A stretch of 64,000 bases of DNA from Pipra filicauda (GCF_003945595.2 NW_024104528.1:434001-498000); one strand, 5' to 3'. Counted from the first letter of the stretch, positions 1 to 14,513 are shown. Translations and numbers: made by a program. Notes: generated from the sequence alone by a model not told the origin.

Positions 1-1374
1 ACTGACTCAACATGAGTTACTGCTTAAACCTTTGTTTGTCTTCTGCTATATTTCACCAATAATATTTGTTAATCAGTGTGTATAAAAACTCCTAAAGCCT
101 GATTCAAATAAAAATGATGAAGATAGATAGTTTTGGGATAAGATGGAAATAGTAGTTGAGACTGCTTTCCATGGTTTCAGCAAAGCGCAAAATCTATTAT
201 TTTTTCATTCAAACTATTTCAGTGCAACTTTTTCTTTGGGACAAAGAAAATTAAGGCAAAAATATCCTCTCATAACTTGTTTGTCATGCAATGGTCACAT
301 CATGGCAACTCATTCCCCTCTTTTTTTTTTCCTGGGATCCATGCCAAGTGCTAAGCCAGAAAACCTTGTTATATTAATTATGAAGAAAAAGCATGTTTTA
401 TTAAAAACTAGCCTGCTGAATATTCTGTCGTGCTGCTTTTCAGTGACAGCAGAATTACTTATGCATTTTAGCAATGTTAATGAATTTTCAGGGTTGGGGG
501 GAGATATACACTACATTTTCTACAGCAATATTTAGGGCAAAGTTAGATTAGGATTGTTAAAGCTAATGAATCAACCTAACACTTAGGACTAGTTAGGAAA
601 AATCTGTGCAAGACTTCATGTTGTCTAAGACTGTCCGTACATCTTCTTCACTGAGCATGAATTAACACAGCCAATTCATTATGAGCTTATTTATATTAGA
701 TTGGGTTCTGACAATGTCTGTAAAACTGGCACTGAACTACCCTAGAACTGATCCCTCAGTAAGCTGCTTCATGTTCTGCTGGACCAAGTGCTGACAGAGT
801 AGACACTAATTAATAATTACTCTGTTGTGTTTACTAAAATCACTGCTCTCCAATTCACCAATCTCTTCAAAAAGATCTACAACCCATTAAAGCCCCTCAC
901 TATGTGTTTTCCCCAAAGAACTCAATCTTAACCTGTCAACATCTGATTTTTTGCAACATATTTCAGTAAATGGGAACCTGCACACATGGGAAATATCACT
1001 AAGAAAGTAGTTGTTTTAAAGAACTTCAGATTCCTTCATGAGAAAATTTACTTGATCCCCATGCTTGGAAGAACAAAAGAATTTTTTAAAAACCGACTTT
1101 TAACTTTCCTTTGGTTACAAGTCATTCTTCCAGTCTTCTTTTAAGAGGAGATGAATGGATTCGGGGAAGTATATCAAGCTTTGCCTGAGTAGAGCTCTGG
1201 CCATGTCTAGCTGTGTTGAATATTTTGCCACTAGCCTTTCTCCCACATTAGTGACAATGATAATTCAATCATTCAAAACATATGGCTGGGGGAAATTTCA
1301 CCTTTGACAGAAGAGTTTGCAAAACTGCCAAGGCAATAATCTAATATTTAGTCCCTTTGCCATGAAGACTAGAT
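1..1374. other. AT-rich noncoding DNA, nothing recognised
   Basis: No repeat family, splice-bounded open frame or RNA gene is recognised here. A 130-codon ATG-initiated frame lies at 143-535, but its translation has no domain, and its composition is that expected of AT-rich DNA read by chance. I treat the stretch as intergenic or intronic. Confidence 0.6.
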
Positions 1375-1593
1375 ACAAGGAAGAAAATTTTTATGGTGAG
1401 GGTGGTGAAACACTGGAGCAGGTTACCCAGGGAGATGCTGGATGCCCTACCCACAGAAACATTCAAAGCTGGCCTGGAAGTGGCTCTATGTAACCTAATC
1501 TAGTGGAAGATGTCCCTGCCCACAGTATGGGGGGGTTGGAACTAGACGATCTTTAAGGTCCCTTCCAACCCAAAACATTCTGTGATTCTAAGT
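1375..1593 (+). mobile_element. CR1 LINE 3' end, 5'-truncated
   Basis: This is the 3' tail of a CR1 non-LTR retrotransposon in plus orientation. The diagnostic order is present: a 'gggtggtgaaacactgga' block, then 'ggttacccagggagatgctg', then 'gttggaactagacgatcttt', then 'ggtcccttccaaccc', ending in the octamer-like tail 'attctgtgattcta'. CR1 copies in birds are usually severely 5'-truncated and lack target-site duplications, and this copy of about 220 bp fits. It carries no reverse transcriptase. The left edge is approximate because the match fades around 1,370-1,390. The good match suggests moderate age. The subfamily cannot be fixed by eye. Confidence 0.9.
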
Positions 1594-4500
1594 TGAGCTG
1601 CCCATGCTGCAGCCCAGGGTTTTGGAGCATTTCTTAGTGCCCAGGACTGGGGGAGTGACTGCACTCCCCACTGCACACCCCTGGGAGTGGGGTGGCCACT
1701 GAGCTGATTGTACCCAGATGAGCCATTCCTTGACACTGTAGATGTCTGCTCCAAAAAACCATAGGGCTTCCCTGTTATGCTGCATTTACTTGGGCACCTC
1801 AGTGTCCTGAAATGTGGATACTCCACTAAGTTGCCCTGCAACTGCCCGGGCAGGGCTCAGCACGGAGCAGAGCTGGTACATGGAAAGAAAAGCAGTGTAA
1901 AAACATACTCACGCACAAACGTGTGGTCCCAAGGAGAATGACCAATGGGAGAACCTGAAGGGCCAAAGCACTGTTAACCATCCTTATGCTCGTTTTTTTC
2001 TTGAAATTAGCTTCTTCTTCTTGCCTAAGTTTTTTCAGACAAGGTACAATCTTGAGGGTGAGCGAATTCAGTGCAAATAATTAACCGTGCTTCAAATATT
2101 GTTTAATGTTCAACAGATTGTCCTGATCAAATAAATGCATCCTGTCCAGATAATCACCGCATTGATTGCTGGCAAATGTTCCAAATCAGTAAGTGTCAGA
2201 TGGGAATGGTATAAATTAACAACGAAAAGATACATTTTCCTTGTTTTAGAATAATCTTTCAACTATTATTATCAGTTGGAAAAAAAAGTATTAATCAGAC
2301 TTAACTTCTCTCCCACCTGAAAAATAGTGAGATCTAGTATAGATCTAGATAGTGAGATCTAATATACAATTTTAAAAAATATAAAAACGTACTTTTTTAT
2401 TATTTTCTAAATTTCAGACATACGCAGACCATGTTGTCCAGCATTTGTCCACTAATGTGAGAACCTGTAATCATTTTTTTTAAATAAAAATTGAAATTCC
2501 TGAGTAACCCCCAGTCTCCTGAGGCTGAAGCATTTGTAGCAACAGCAGCAACTGAGGAAATTACTGTATTACTGAAAGAATAATCCACTATTGTGGAAAT
2601 GCTGAAAAACTTTTGCTCAACAGATACTGTTTGTGCTATGTCTTACAAAAACAGATGAAAAGACAATTCTTTCTCCCCGACAGCTTAGAGCCTGAAAAGG
2701 AAGGAAGCGAAAGAAATAGTGTTTTTACATCACAGCCCCAATTCACTAGGAATTCCCTATCAATGTTTTCTCTGTTGCGATAAAACAGTTAAATAAGCTA
2801 ATGCTGAGCACATTACACTGCACCAGGGGAAAAATGAATGTGCTTGTCTACTCAGGAGGACCTGAATATAGTACAGTAAATAAAATGGATGGGAGGGGTG
2901 CCCACATGTTGGAATATGAGGAAGAAAACAGTGAAATCCCAAGCACTTCATCGTTTCCCATCCCGAATATGATTTTCTGGTGAAAAAGATCAGTTGCTAG
3001 CACTTGATTACAGATGCTGTGATGAGTGCTGAAATTCTGATGCCAGAGAACCTTGTTTCTGATGATTCCTTACTATGAAGCATGAACAATCCTAAAGGAG
3101 ATTTCATATATCAAAAAATACACAAAGAATTAAGGTTTGCTGATTATGTCACATGTGCATACCTTAAGAAGGTGCCTACAAGCAGTCAATATGTGTTTGA
3201 GATTTACTGTGTTGGTGGCCAGCCAACACATTTAAGTTTATGAGATTTCAGATTCTTTAACTAGTTAGAAAGACAGCAAGATAAAAGGAGTTAGATAATG
3301 CACAACTTTATGTAATGTGTCCTTGAGTAAGCTGATTTGCACTGAATTTTAATAGAGCCCTGATTCATCAAATCTCAAACAGAATTAAGGTATGGACTGG
3401 ATCCTAATAACATCATGCTTTATATCCATGAAAGATAAATTAAAGGATGCAAAACTGCTATTGACAAACATTGATTATATGTACTTTGATGGACTTTGAA
3501 GTTGTGCCAGATGTGTCTTGTCAGCCTCCAAAGTTTTCTTTTAAATCTCATTGCATAAGGCTTTTACTTTTTAATTATTTTTTCTCTCAGCCTCTTTGAT
3601 CATGAAAAAATGTAGATCATATTTGTGTGATGCTATTTCCTATGCATTTTATTTAGATATGCCCTTGTGCACAGCTCATGATAAGTAAAAAAATGTTACA
3701 TGGCACATAGTGATCTTACCCTGTTATCCTGGGTGCTTTTTAATACTTAATTGACCTTCTCAAGCTGCTGAGTGAAATCTAAGCATGTATAGAGAGTTAA
3801 TGCAACACTCACATCTTTTTGTGCCACATAAGTCTACACAATTAAGGTGTAAGCAACAAGGTTGCTGGTCTCTGTTCCCCTGGGGATTTTGACCAGTGAG
3901 AATGTCAGATGGATCCATTTCATTCTGCCCTCTGTTTGTGGCAAAGTGGCCCTCATGTCAGACCCAATGGAAAGGCAAACCTCTCTGCAACTCCTGCTGA
4001 TCTTAGGAGAGGGACCAAAGTTCAAACAAAAAGTTCAAACAGGTGAAAGTCCTTCTTTCACTTTCCTATATGTGGAAATATTTTGTCAGCAGGGAGCTTC
4101 CAGGAACTGAAAAGAAGCTTTGGAGCCATTTTAATACTTCAAAGTTGTGAGCCCGTATACATCATCTTGCTTTCTTTGTCCATCAGGACATGGTCAGCCC
4201 TTTCAGGGCAAGGGAATGCGTAAAGTTTCTTGCTGTGCATGGCAAAAGGCTTCAATGTTGGTGCAGGATTTGGGTGCAGATGTTCTCTTTTTTTGGTAAT
4301 GGGCCCTTTCCCTACATCTCCAAGCCCATCATAGTGATCACAGCTTGCACGTTAGACATTAAGAACTTCTCTGTCTGAAGACAGTTTAGGTGTCTTCAAA
4401 CAATAAATGAAGAGAAAAAAAATAGATAAGAACCATCAAATCCTTTTATATTGAGAATAAATAGATAAAAAAACATTTTAAGTGCTGGATCAGAACTGTG

Positions 4501-5887
4501 GTGGACTGGGGATTTTGTACATAGCTGTCGATACTGCCTTGAATAAATCATTTACTCTTAATATTCCTTCATTCCCATCAGAAGAGTGTGGGTAGTAACT
4601 TCTTTTACTGTGTGCTGTCTGTTTAGATAGTAAACTCTTCTGGTTCAGTATTTTTTCCTATATTAATGAGCAGCTCCAGGCAGAAGAGGTGCCCTGTCTT
4701 GGCTGTGATGGCTAGTATAAAAGAAGGGAAAGAATAACCTAAAAGACTGTAGTCTCAAATGATTCATTTGGAATTACTACTAAGTATTATACTCTATAAT
4801 GCTTGAGAAGCTTTGGTTGCCAGAATAAACAGCAGAAACAGTACTTTGTCATTTTCTTTTTTTTTTCCCCCTGAAATGGGAATTTCCACAGAAAAATATT
4901 TCTCTTGGATATTATTCTGCCACTGCACAAAACACTTGAATTCTTAACCTGGAAAGCATTTCAAGCCCTTTCTGGCTGATAACTCTTCTCCATCCTCCAA
5001 CACAAATGAATATTCTGTGCTGGATGTACCTCCATGTGTCTGGTGTGTGTGGACTATTGCGCTGTTAGACACACTAACTGCAGCTCTAGTTATTAACACC
5101 AGAATAAACAAATCACCACAGCTGTGAGTGAGAGAGAAAATTTCTAAGATAAAAGCAAAATAAAAACATCTACTATGTGACTTTAATAAAAGTAGAAGTT
5201 TTAGAAATACTTGCTGGCATAAGCCAGGGTTTACAAAGGTAAGGACATCTTTCTTCAGAGTCAACAGCAATGTGATGGCATATGCATGGATGCTTTGACT
5301 TTAGTCTTTTCCACTGCTACTATTCTATGGCTTTCTTTAATTATTAACCTAGTAAGTCAAAAGCCCTATACGTCTGTGCTTCCTTTTTAGCGTTCTCTCC
5401 ACTTCCATTAAATACAAGCCCTTTTCAAACTGCAAATGAAAATGAGAAATCAGAAGCCCTATTATTACTCTTTATACAGAAGGACCAGAGTTGAGTGAGA
5501 GTATAGGGAACTGACTCTTAATATAAAATCTGGAAAGGGGAGGAGGGGTATTCACTGTGTGAAATTCATCTTGGTGCAGAAAGCCAGCATGAGGTCTAGA
5601 CATCACTTATATCAACATTTAAAGTGTTGCGGTTGCATTTTGTTTCATAATTCTCTCTAGCAGCGCATTCCCAGTGATGGTTTCAATTCTTGGGCTCAGA
5701 TCAAAAGCACAGTAAAAAATTTAAAGACACGCAAACAAACAAAAAACAGAATAAGTGCAGGCAGCAGAGCGTTCTGTTGGACATGCAAGAGGACTCTTCC
5801 CTCACCCACGCTGCTGTAACACAGAAGTAGCTGTGTTATCAAAGGCTTTATGCAAGCTCAACGTCAGTGCAAGAGGCTCAGCCAGTT
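1594..5887. other. Noncoding DNA, nothing recognised apart from short repeats
   Basis: Unique-looking AT-rich sequence. Open frames are all at or below about 110 codons and lack domains. The only structure is a small near-tandem duplication at 2,325-2,361, listed separately. A moderately T-rich tract sits near 4,856-4,870. Confidence 0.55.
2325..2361. repeat. Short duplication with clustered AGATCT
   Basis: The 12-mer TAGTGAGATCTA occurs at 2,325-2,336 and again at 2,350-2,361, with another AGATCTA between them. The result is three palindromic AGATCT sites in about 35 bp. It is most simply a replication-slippage duplication. Confidence 0.7.
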
Positions 5888-5934
5888 AGAGAGAGAGGCA
5901 ATCCCACACCAGGACCGGTAACTTCTCTCTCTCT
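5888..5934. repeat. (GA)n / (CT)n inverted pair
   Basis: An AG-dinucleotide run at 5,888-5,898 is followed about 25 bp later by a CT run at 5,924-5,934. The two arms are complementary over about 10 of 11 positions and could form a small hairpin. It is probably a microsatellite by-product. No RNA gene is proposed. Confidence 0.6.
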
Positions 5935-6641
5935 GACACTGATTTGGTACCAAACTCTCCCCCCACTAAAGGTACATAAACACCCCCAAGAAATTGAAGA
6001 AGGGTTTCGAGCTTTGTCCGTGTCCTCAGTCAAAGACTGATGTATGCCTGGCCAAAAGGTTTTCTGTCCTCTTATGGCCTCTTGGGTGTTCTTTTAAATC
6101 TTTCCTGTAACAGCTCCAGATATTCTTGTTAGTTGTGCTACTTTCTGAGCCCGTTTCTGTGTCTTGGAGCTGCCTGCTAAAAGCATTAAAATTGTAAAGT
6201 GGTGGATGAAGGAAGACAGTTTTGCTTTCAAGCTGAAAAACATGCATCAAAGCCCCTGTAGTAAATTTACAGAGTATTAAAAACAAACAAAATCTGACCG
6301 TAGGGTAACATCATTTTAGGAAAGATGCGATGGCCTACCTCAAAGTCTGAATTTAATGTGCACAGCTCTCACTTAACCTGCCTAGGTTATAAATCCCAAG
6401 AGTCAAGTTTTGTCCAACCATCCTAAAACAGAGATATTTTTAGACTGCAAAGGTAGAGCTAACATAGTCTCTCTGCTCCGGTTACCAAACGTCTCCTCCA
6501 CAGGCTGCATTGGTCATTCTCCAGACAAAGAGCAGGAACATTAATCCAAGGGAACCCATACAAGAAAAGCCACAATGAAGTATGACCCCCATGCTATTTT
6601 ACATGCATTTAGAGGCAAGCACAAATTAAGAAACATTTAGA

Positions 6642-6697
6642 TTAAAAAAACCCCAAATAAACAGAAAAAACAACCAAAAAAACCCCCAAACCCAATA
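6642..6697. repeat. A/C-rich low-complexity patch
   Basis: A run of roughly 55 bases is almost entirely A and C on the plus strand, with alternating A6-A7 and C4-C5 blocks. It belongs to the same texture class as patches at 35.27, 42.62, 44.93 and 59.83 kb, and to their G/T-rich complements at 34.33, 46.62, 53.28 and 61.02 kb. Confidence 0.7.
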
Positions 6698-9600
6698 CAT
6701 GCCTCCAAAATACATAATTAAAAAATAATTATTGCAATTTTTTTTAATTATCCCTCCCCCTTCACTGTAGTGTTATTACTTTAAAGAAGAGTCACACATT
6801 TTTCATTGGGATATGATTTGTTTTCAGTAAAGGAATTCAACAGGAGGTCATACAGTAATACATACACTAAATATCCGGGAATTCTTCAGCAGAATAATTT
6901 AGTATGCTGTTCAATGAGTTGTCTTAATGACTGAAATAACAGAGACAAATAACTTTAGATGCAGCGATGTACAAGTCTTATGAGTGCAGCTGTGCTGTTC
7001 TGATAGAGCCAACAAATCTTACTTGAGTAAGAACTTTACAAATATTTTATTCTCTTTAAGTGTTTAATTTTCCTTGTGCATCACTCTGAATAAGAATATA
7101 CAGCAGTTTTTAAATTTTCATTTATTTTCTAATGGTCATCACTAAACATTGGCAGTTACTCATCTGAAGGGCCAGCCAAAAGGATGCACACTGTTGTAAA
7201 CCCTGCCTTAGTTCCTTGTTCTCATACATGGATGTGATGACATGTATAACAACTCTAGTACTTATGTCATGTTTATCTTGGCTTTGTGTTTAACTTGGCT
7301 AGCCTAGTGTGATGAGCAGGGTCAATTTAGTTGAGCATAAAGATGTTGATTACATTTCAAGCCTAGCTTTCCCAGGTTACAATTCCTCTTTTTGTTCCAC
7401 CATCTCAGATCTATACTTTGACCTGGATTTTCTTTCTGTAAAGCTATTTTTCTATGGACACTGATCCAGTATTCAAGCTCATTTTTCACATAGTTGGAGT
7501 CAAACAGGTATTTTTTTTAGTTTAAGTTTCTGAAACTTGTAACAGAAGCAGCACACCACTGTTTGCACTTCTCTCCATGTGTCAGTGGCAACCACAAGTA
7601 AAATTGATTATAGTTTTTATAAGACTGTCTGGGATAAGAAAGTTATCTCTTGAGCAGCAATACTAAACGTGAGCTCCAGATCGATAACTGCAGGACTAAT
7701 AGCTTGTAAATTAGTCACTGGAATTGTGAGCAGATCCTAAGGGATTTTGTGTCCTATTCCCACTGAATTCCCCCTTACCTTCCTTTGAAATCCTCAACCG
7801 CTGTTCCTCCCCCTTGTTCACTGCATTCAGCACTATTTGCCTGCTTCCTTCTGATCCTCTTTAACTGACCCTTTTTAACTAAGTGGCTCTCAAATATCTT
7901 TTTTTTGCTTTTCCACTCTGTTCTTCTCATTGCAATCAAACCTTGCAGGCTTTAAAGATACACTGATGGAAGGTACCAAGAGCCAAGCCCAATGAAAGTG
8001 ATGGGAGAAAGATGTTTCCAGCCCAGTGGGTTTCTGTGCCCACCAGCACAGTCTCCAGAGGGCCAGACTGGGAATGGACAGACCCAGCACAACGAAAAAT
8101 CAGAAACTGGGGTTCATAAAGGGAAATGCAGTGTCCACTGAGACTTCCCCTGTTAATAGCCAACAGCTGTATCAACTCACCAGAAGGTCAGTGTCCTTTT
8201 CTTCCTTCAGAGTCCTAAACCAAAAATTGAATATTTTTAAGGTTGAGAAACTTTTATATGAGCCTACCATCACAATGTTTCCTGGTACAGTAGTCTACTG
8301 CCTCCTCTCCTAAACCTTGGCAGTAACATGAACATCCTTGTTGACAATCTTTCTGTGATGCATCATAGTCTCCTAAAAAGAAGGAAAGAGGTAAGAGTTA
8401 CTATGCTTCTATGAAATGCTTCATTAAAAGGATATCAGTGAATCCTTTCAGCTGTTAAAAAGAACTTTTTGGGAAAGAGTTGATATTTTATGTGTAAAGC
8501 AGCACTTTTCATACAGTAAGTTTAGACAGGCCCCTAAGCTTTCACTGCAAATTTTCAATGTTGAGGTGCTGGTATGGGTGGCAGCATATACCAGTGTTTA
8601 CATTAAAAGTAATTACAGTGATGTTATAATCATTCCTAAGCCAGGCATTGCAAAACTGAATAATTTATTGTTAAACTTAATGCAAATCTGCTTCAAAGTA
8701 GAACTGATTCCTGAACAGCCTAATCTTGGCTCTGTAGTGACATCCTGAAGTCAGCAAAGCAATACAGTTACACTGTTCTAAAGTCTGTGGTCTGTTCTTG
8801 GAGTACATGATTTTTTAAATGTGTATTTATTTCCTCTTTTCACTTTACCATGGTGCCTGCCAGTAGCACAGAGGTTTCTCCTCTCACACACATTCCCAGA
8901 CTTTCTCTCCTCTCTCCTCCTCTCCCCTAACACCCTCTGTGCACAGCTCTCACAATCCAGCACACAGCAATACATCTTAGTCCCTCTCTTCTGTGCTCCT
9001 CTTCTTGCTACTCCTCACACACAGACCCAGAGTTACCCTGTTTGCTGGGACCAGTTCAAGGAAGGGCTCAGTGCAGGCCTTCAGTTCACATCTCCAGCTC
9101 CCAGAGGAAACCTGTCACATATTGTCCTTGCCTGAGCTAGTGCTCTCACTTGTGCACCTAACTGAGTGGGACCCAAAAAAACTGAAGCAAAAATCACCTT
9201 GAGGAAAGGAGCTTTCTCATCATGTACAGGATGCTTTGGAAGAGAAGGCTCCAGGGAAGAGGATGAACTGGAAAACCCATTTCCCCTGGCCCCTGAAACT
9301 GCTTCTGTTCCCAGGAGAGAGCTGCCCAGTTCCTAACATTGCATCCAGCAAGGAGTCTGACAGACAGACACTGCAAATACATCCACTTTGCTCTGCACAT
9401 CTTTGGGTCTGTCCTTCCAGCAACCTGCCACATATATTCAGTGCTCAAATAAATTCCAGGTGAAAGAAAAAGAACGTGTGAAATTACCCCTTCCCTTTCC
9501 TTCTCTGCCCTTCCCTCCCCAAGCAGATGTACCTGCTCCATGCTCCATATTTGCAAACTTTTTGCTTCTTTGAGTGATTTCTGTACTCTGAAACAGCATC

Positions 9601-11785
9601 ATTGAATTTTGCTTAGTTAAGGCAAGACAGCTCATGTCAGAAAATGTTTGCTAGATTGGGTCTTATTTTGTAACATTTCCCCTCAAAGGATCATTCAATG
9701 ATGCATCTTAGAATCAGATTCCAGAGAGGGAACTAAAAGAAACATCAATAAAAAAAGAAACTGTGAGGAAACTAAATATAGAACAGGCCAATATGAATTA
9801 AACAACATCCTAGAAATCTTCACACAATAATTGATTTGCTCATTTGTACTTCTTTCTATTCTTTAATCTTTCAGCAGGGCTTCAATCCTCCCCCCATTGC
9901 TTTTTTAATATTCTCTGTTCATCTGTTGTCTACAATATTGTTTCTGATCTCTCTCATCCCATCAATCATCTATAAAAAGAGACTAGTCCACACACTCTGG
10001 TCTCCAATCCTAATGACTGTAAAGAACTAATCACCTAAACTGAGTGATGTTCATTGTTGTAAGTGTCTCTTTGATTTATTAAACATCTCTGTATAAATTC
10101 CTGCATGTTTTGCAAGTTGTTTCCTAGAACCTGTATGAAGGCACTTTGAAATCCTAAAACTGTCTACTTGTGGGGTTTTTGGTTCACCTAATAAATGCAT
10201 TCTTGTCATGAAAAATGAACTTTTACTTAACTGAAAGGACCACTCAATTCCAAATACAGGCCAGAGCCTCAGCTTGACTATACAGCAAGCTTACAAAGGC
10301 CACTCATATATACTTTATATTAACTTGAAAATGCTATGTGTGTTGCTTTGGGATGTCTACCTACTGATGGAGAGCCATAGACACTATGGAAATACTCCTA
10401 ATGATGGCATTTTCCCCAGCTGTCACTTTCACATGCTTTTGCAGGCTCTTTGGTTGAGCAAGCAGACTTCCAATCTGATTAAATAAAGTTCAAGAATTGA
10501 ATATGTTCACAACCTGTCCTAGCTAAAACGACACATTCAGCACCATGCCATCAGTGTGCAACTATTCCTCACAGTGACAAGGTGTGATTCGAGTGTTAAA
10601 GTTGCCCTCTTTGACCATACACTCAATGCCCACTGAAGGATCTGGGTGTCACCAAAACTGGGGATTCTCAAAAGCATGAAAAATCCAGGTTCTGTCTGTC
10701 ACATCAAGGACTGCCTCCCCATCTATCCCAATCTCACTTGAAAGAAAAAGAGATACAAAGGACAGAGTAGAATTCAACATGAGCAAGGTATGTTTGAAGA
10801 CAGCATGAGGCTTTTGAAAGAGCCCAACTTGATGTTCTCATGAGCTAATTACCAAAAATGGGAACAAGACAAAACATTATGTGGGCACAGCTTTCGGTAG
10901 AACCACACAGGGGACAACACTCAAAATGGAGGACCAGTTTCACCAAAAACTCTTCTCTGTGCTTTTCAAGTTTTTTCACAAGCACCTGAAGGTACGGGAC
11001 TAGAAAGGAAAGGTATAAAATGTTTGAATGATTTCATTCTGGGAAGGATTCTTTGCCAATGAGAATTTTATTCCCCTTTCTCATGCTGGATTTGCACAGA
11101 ATATAGAGTACCTGCTAAAAATAAATGCATACTCCTTAATGTTCACCCCAGTCTTTACCCAATCACTGGCTAATGAACCAGCTATTGTTACAGGCAGGTG
11201 AGTTTTATGCATTGATTGCCTTAGAGCCTCATACTAAGTAAAAAGGACATTAATAATCTTATTATTACAGAAACATCATCGCAACTCATAAATATAGATT
11301 CAACAGTTAACATCACAAATCTGTGAAAACCCTTTTTTCAGCACAGTATGGGCAGAGTTATGCTGGCAGGCTATAGAAGCAGGGTAAAAGTATGTATAAT
11401 TTATTCTGTAGATTTACCCACTTTATCTGTTTACAAAATGTGCATTCATAACTTACAGCTTTTGTATTCTGTAACCATTAGCAAAACAGTCTCCTATGAA
11501 CCTCTGGTAAGGATGCATCAAGCAAGGCTGTTAAATCTTGGTTTGGTGTATCTAGCCCGTATGGATTTCCTTTTCACTTCCTGATTAGCAGATTGTCAAA
11601 TGTTGCTCTTAGAATGAGATTTTGTTTCCTTACATTCTCTTTAGCATTCAAAATCTGCTTTCTGCATATATCTCAGGATCTCAAGCAAACATCAATGTTA
11701 TGTGATTACAGTAGTCAGCTAGAGCAGCCACAGAAAGTGATTAGCTTCTCCACAAGTGCCTAGGCTAGGGATCTTTTCTCTCTTG
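6698..11785. other. Noncoding DNA, nothing recognised
   Basis: No repeat family or gene can be assigned. Overlapping 60-120 codon frames at about 8.8-9.6 kb lie in pyrimidine-rich sequence and run on both strands, which argues against any of them being real. No CpG cluster is visible. Confidence 0.55.
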
Positions 11786-11969
11786 TTTTTTTTTTTTTTT
11801 CCAGAGGAAAATGTGGCAATGGTGTTTGGGGAGGGTTTTTTTTTCCTCAAATAACTGAAAAAGAAATACAGAGAAAATAGATTTAGATTTCAGCTTAAGC
11901 AAACATTCGTGGAACTGATTAGTATAGTTTATGATGTCCTCATTATCTGCACTCATATATATATATATA
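11786..11969. repeat. T15 run and (AT)n microsatellite
   Basis: Fifteen consecutive T residues occupy 11,786-11,800, and an AT dinucleotide run occupies 11,955-11,969. They are simple repeats with no associated element. The sequence between them is AT-rich and unique-looking. Confidence 0.85.
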
Positions 11970-12795
11970 GTTGCTGTAAAAAGATATTTCTATTAATATT
12001 AGGTGAGAGACCTCCATTACCCTGTTATAAGAACATAAATAAATAATAGCCATCCACAACACTGGTGTCAGCATCTTTATTGCAGATGCTGATTTGGGCT
12101 ACATGATTTCCAAACTCTCAGGAAGGAGAGACTCATTTCTATTCTGAAAAGCTGCTGCTCAGAGGACCGTCACACAAATGGACAGAGATTAGGAACAACT
12201 GGCAGTTTCTACCTATGTGAACTCAATGCACAACAGAAAGACTTGCAGGGAGAAACGTTTTTAAAGACCTTCAGAAGTAAAGCACAGGCAGGATAGAGGC
12301 TTTACACTGTGACAAAAAGAGCACCAATAGGACAACTGAAACCTCATGAAGAATTTAACCCCCAAGCAAGTCCAACCAAAATATTTGCTTAGAGTCATAT
12401 CACATCACTCTGCAGTTGGATCTCTAATAGCATATCCTTAAAATATTTCCTGATGATAGAGTCAAATTTTGTAGCCGTGGTTTCACTGAGAAATGGTCTG
12501 TGATTTTTATCTACACGTTACCACTGACAATTTCAAACTTATTATCTCACAACCTACCTCTATCTTAAAAATTATTTTTTCTCTCTTCTCAAACAAATGC
12601 TTCCCAAATCTCTGCTGGATAAATATACCGACGATTTAACCTGTTTTACAGCCTATTGAGCTTTAAACATGTCAGCTCATCTAAGAATGGATATTATATA
12701 TTTTACACCTCTGTTTGGGGAGAAAATCCTACATCTTGAAGAAAAGAAACAAAGACTTTCCTTTTCGTTTCTGATTTGTATGTGTGTTGTTTGGG

Positions 12796-12820
12796 TTTTC
12801 TTTTCTTTTCTTTTGTTTTT
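12796..12820. repeat. (TTTTC)n pentanucleotide repeat
   Basis: A short pyrimidine tract consists of TTTTC units, interrupted by one G near its right end. It is a simple microsatellite. Confidence 0.85.
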
Positions 12821-14513
12821 CCCAGAAAGGTGGTTGTTGCTTGAGAAACACTGAGCAGTAAAGAAAGCTGAAAGTAGTTAGCCTTGGTGGAGGTGAACTC
12901 TACGGTTAGAGGGCAGAAAAGGAGGTCAGAGGTATATATGATCAATACAATATTGCACAGGAATTGCCACAGCGGACACCTCATCCCTACTTTGTGTGAG
13001 CACTCATAAATACCTGTCCGTATTGCCAATCCCTGGCTCAGCTGAAAAAGGTTCTGTATCTTTGACGCGAGGCAAGAAGATCTCCATCCCCGCAGTTCTA
13101 CTGAGATTACTCAGCTGTGAACAGATAACTCGATACAAAGAAGAGGAAGAAAAAGCAAGGAAAAAAGTAGAAGCAGACAATTTCATAGAGCCCAAACCAG
13201 ACAAGACTCTCTCTGATGACCAAGGGAAAGGCTTTGATAAACGGTAGGGCAGCTCCTCAAATCCAGGTCTCTGAAAGTGGGGGTGGAACACTGCAGGAAA
13301 TAATACGAGAGTCCCTGCTGTGGGAGTCAAGGGAGACAGGGAAAATAGTTCAGGTAATAAAAAAAATGTTAATATTACAAGAGTGGAATGCATCTGAGTA
13401 TAATTCCAGACTTTTAAGTTCAGTTTTCAAATCTTGGAGAAAGAAAGAGACAGCCCGCTGCCATCTCACTAGTTTATCACATTCAGTTTAAGGTGTGGAA
13501 TAAATCAAAACTTTTTTTTTTTTTGGAACATGGTACAAAGAAATGTATTAATAATACATGAAAAAATGTTCATCACGGTGGTGTGCATCAGTGGAAACAC
13601 TATTTTAAAGAACCTATGAGCAACACATGAAAAGATTTGACCTAGGTTTCACTTCTGATGTGTCAGGGTGGGGGCAAGAAAAGCATTTTTCTCACCTACT
13701 GATGTGCTATATCTGTGACTTCCCACTTGGGTAGAGAAGTTGGATTCCCAAAGCAGGAATGATTTTTTTTCTCTACAAGCAAGCAGGGAAGTTTGAATCC
13801 TCTGAGCCATCCCCTCTATGTGCATTCAAGAGGAACAGAGAGAGAAACAAAACAAAACCTCCCAGCTAGCTGGTAGCTGCCATGCCTTTTCTTCCTCTGC
13901 ATGCTGAATGTTTAAATGTCTAAAGACTCTGATGTTTGCAGAGAGTAGCAGTCATATTTGTGCTCAGCTCTGCACACTGTAGTGCAGACATGGGACATAT
14001 GCACATGCCCACATCCTGTGCCTTTCTAAACGCTTGTAATTTCCTTCCTTTTAGCTTCTAGATACACACTTTACAAAAATAAATTTAAAAGTTGTTCTGA
14101 CTAAAAGTATACAATTGCTATTTATGGAAGAGCATAGCTGCAATAAATATTTGTTTCTAAGCTAGCTGAATCTATCAGGAATGAGAATGTGGGAAAGATC
14201 AAAGGGAAGACAAGATAAACACAAAAATGACATTTAGATTTGGATTGTGGTAGCTCCCAAATGCTCTACACAAAAATGAGACCTCCTGCAGTCAATGCTG
14301 TAAAGGTAAAAGGTCGGATTTTCTTGTCTTCTGAATCATCAGCAGTCTCAACAGGCAAATTGGACCCAAGTGGGATGAAAACAGACGATTTCTCTTAGTG
14401 ACCAGAGTGAGGAAATGCTCATTTTGCCAGGGCATCTCTGCTCTGGGGCTAATTTGGTTTGCAAGAGGTGTAGGTACCCTCTCCCCGGCTGGTAACATGC
14501 TGACAAGAGATAT
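12821..14513. other. Noncoding DNA, nothing recognised
   Basis: Frames of 83-129 codons overlap on both strands at 13.0-13.5 kb without recognisable domains. A 13-nt T run lies at 13,512-13,524. I assign no gene. Confidence 0.55.

Noticed and set aside
143..535. 130-codon ATG-initiated frame near the window start
   Set aside because: Phe/Ser/Leu-rich product expected from AT-rich DNA, with no family resemblance.
5888..5934. GA/CT hairpin as a structured RNA
   Set aside because: Pure dinucleotide arms are explained by microsatellite sequence.
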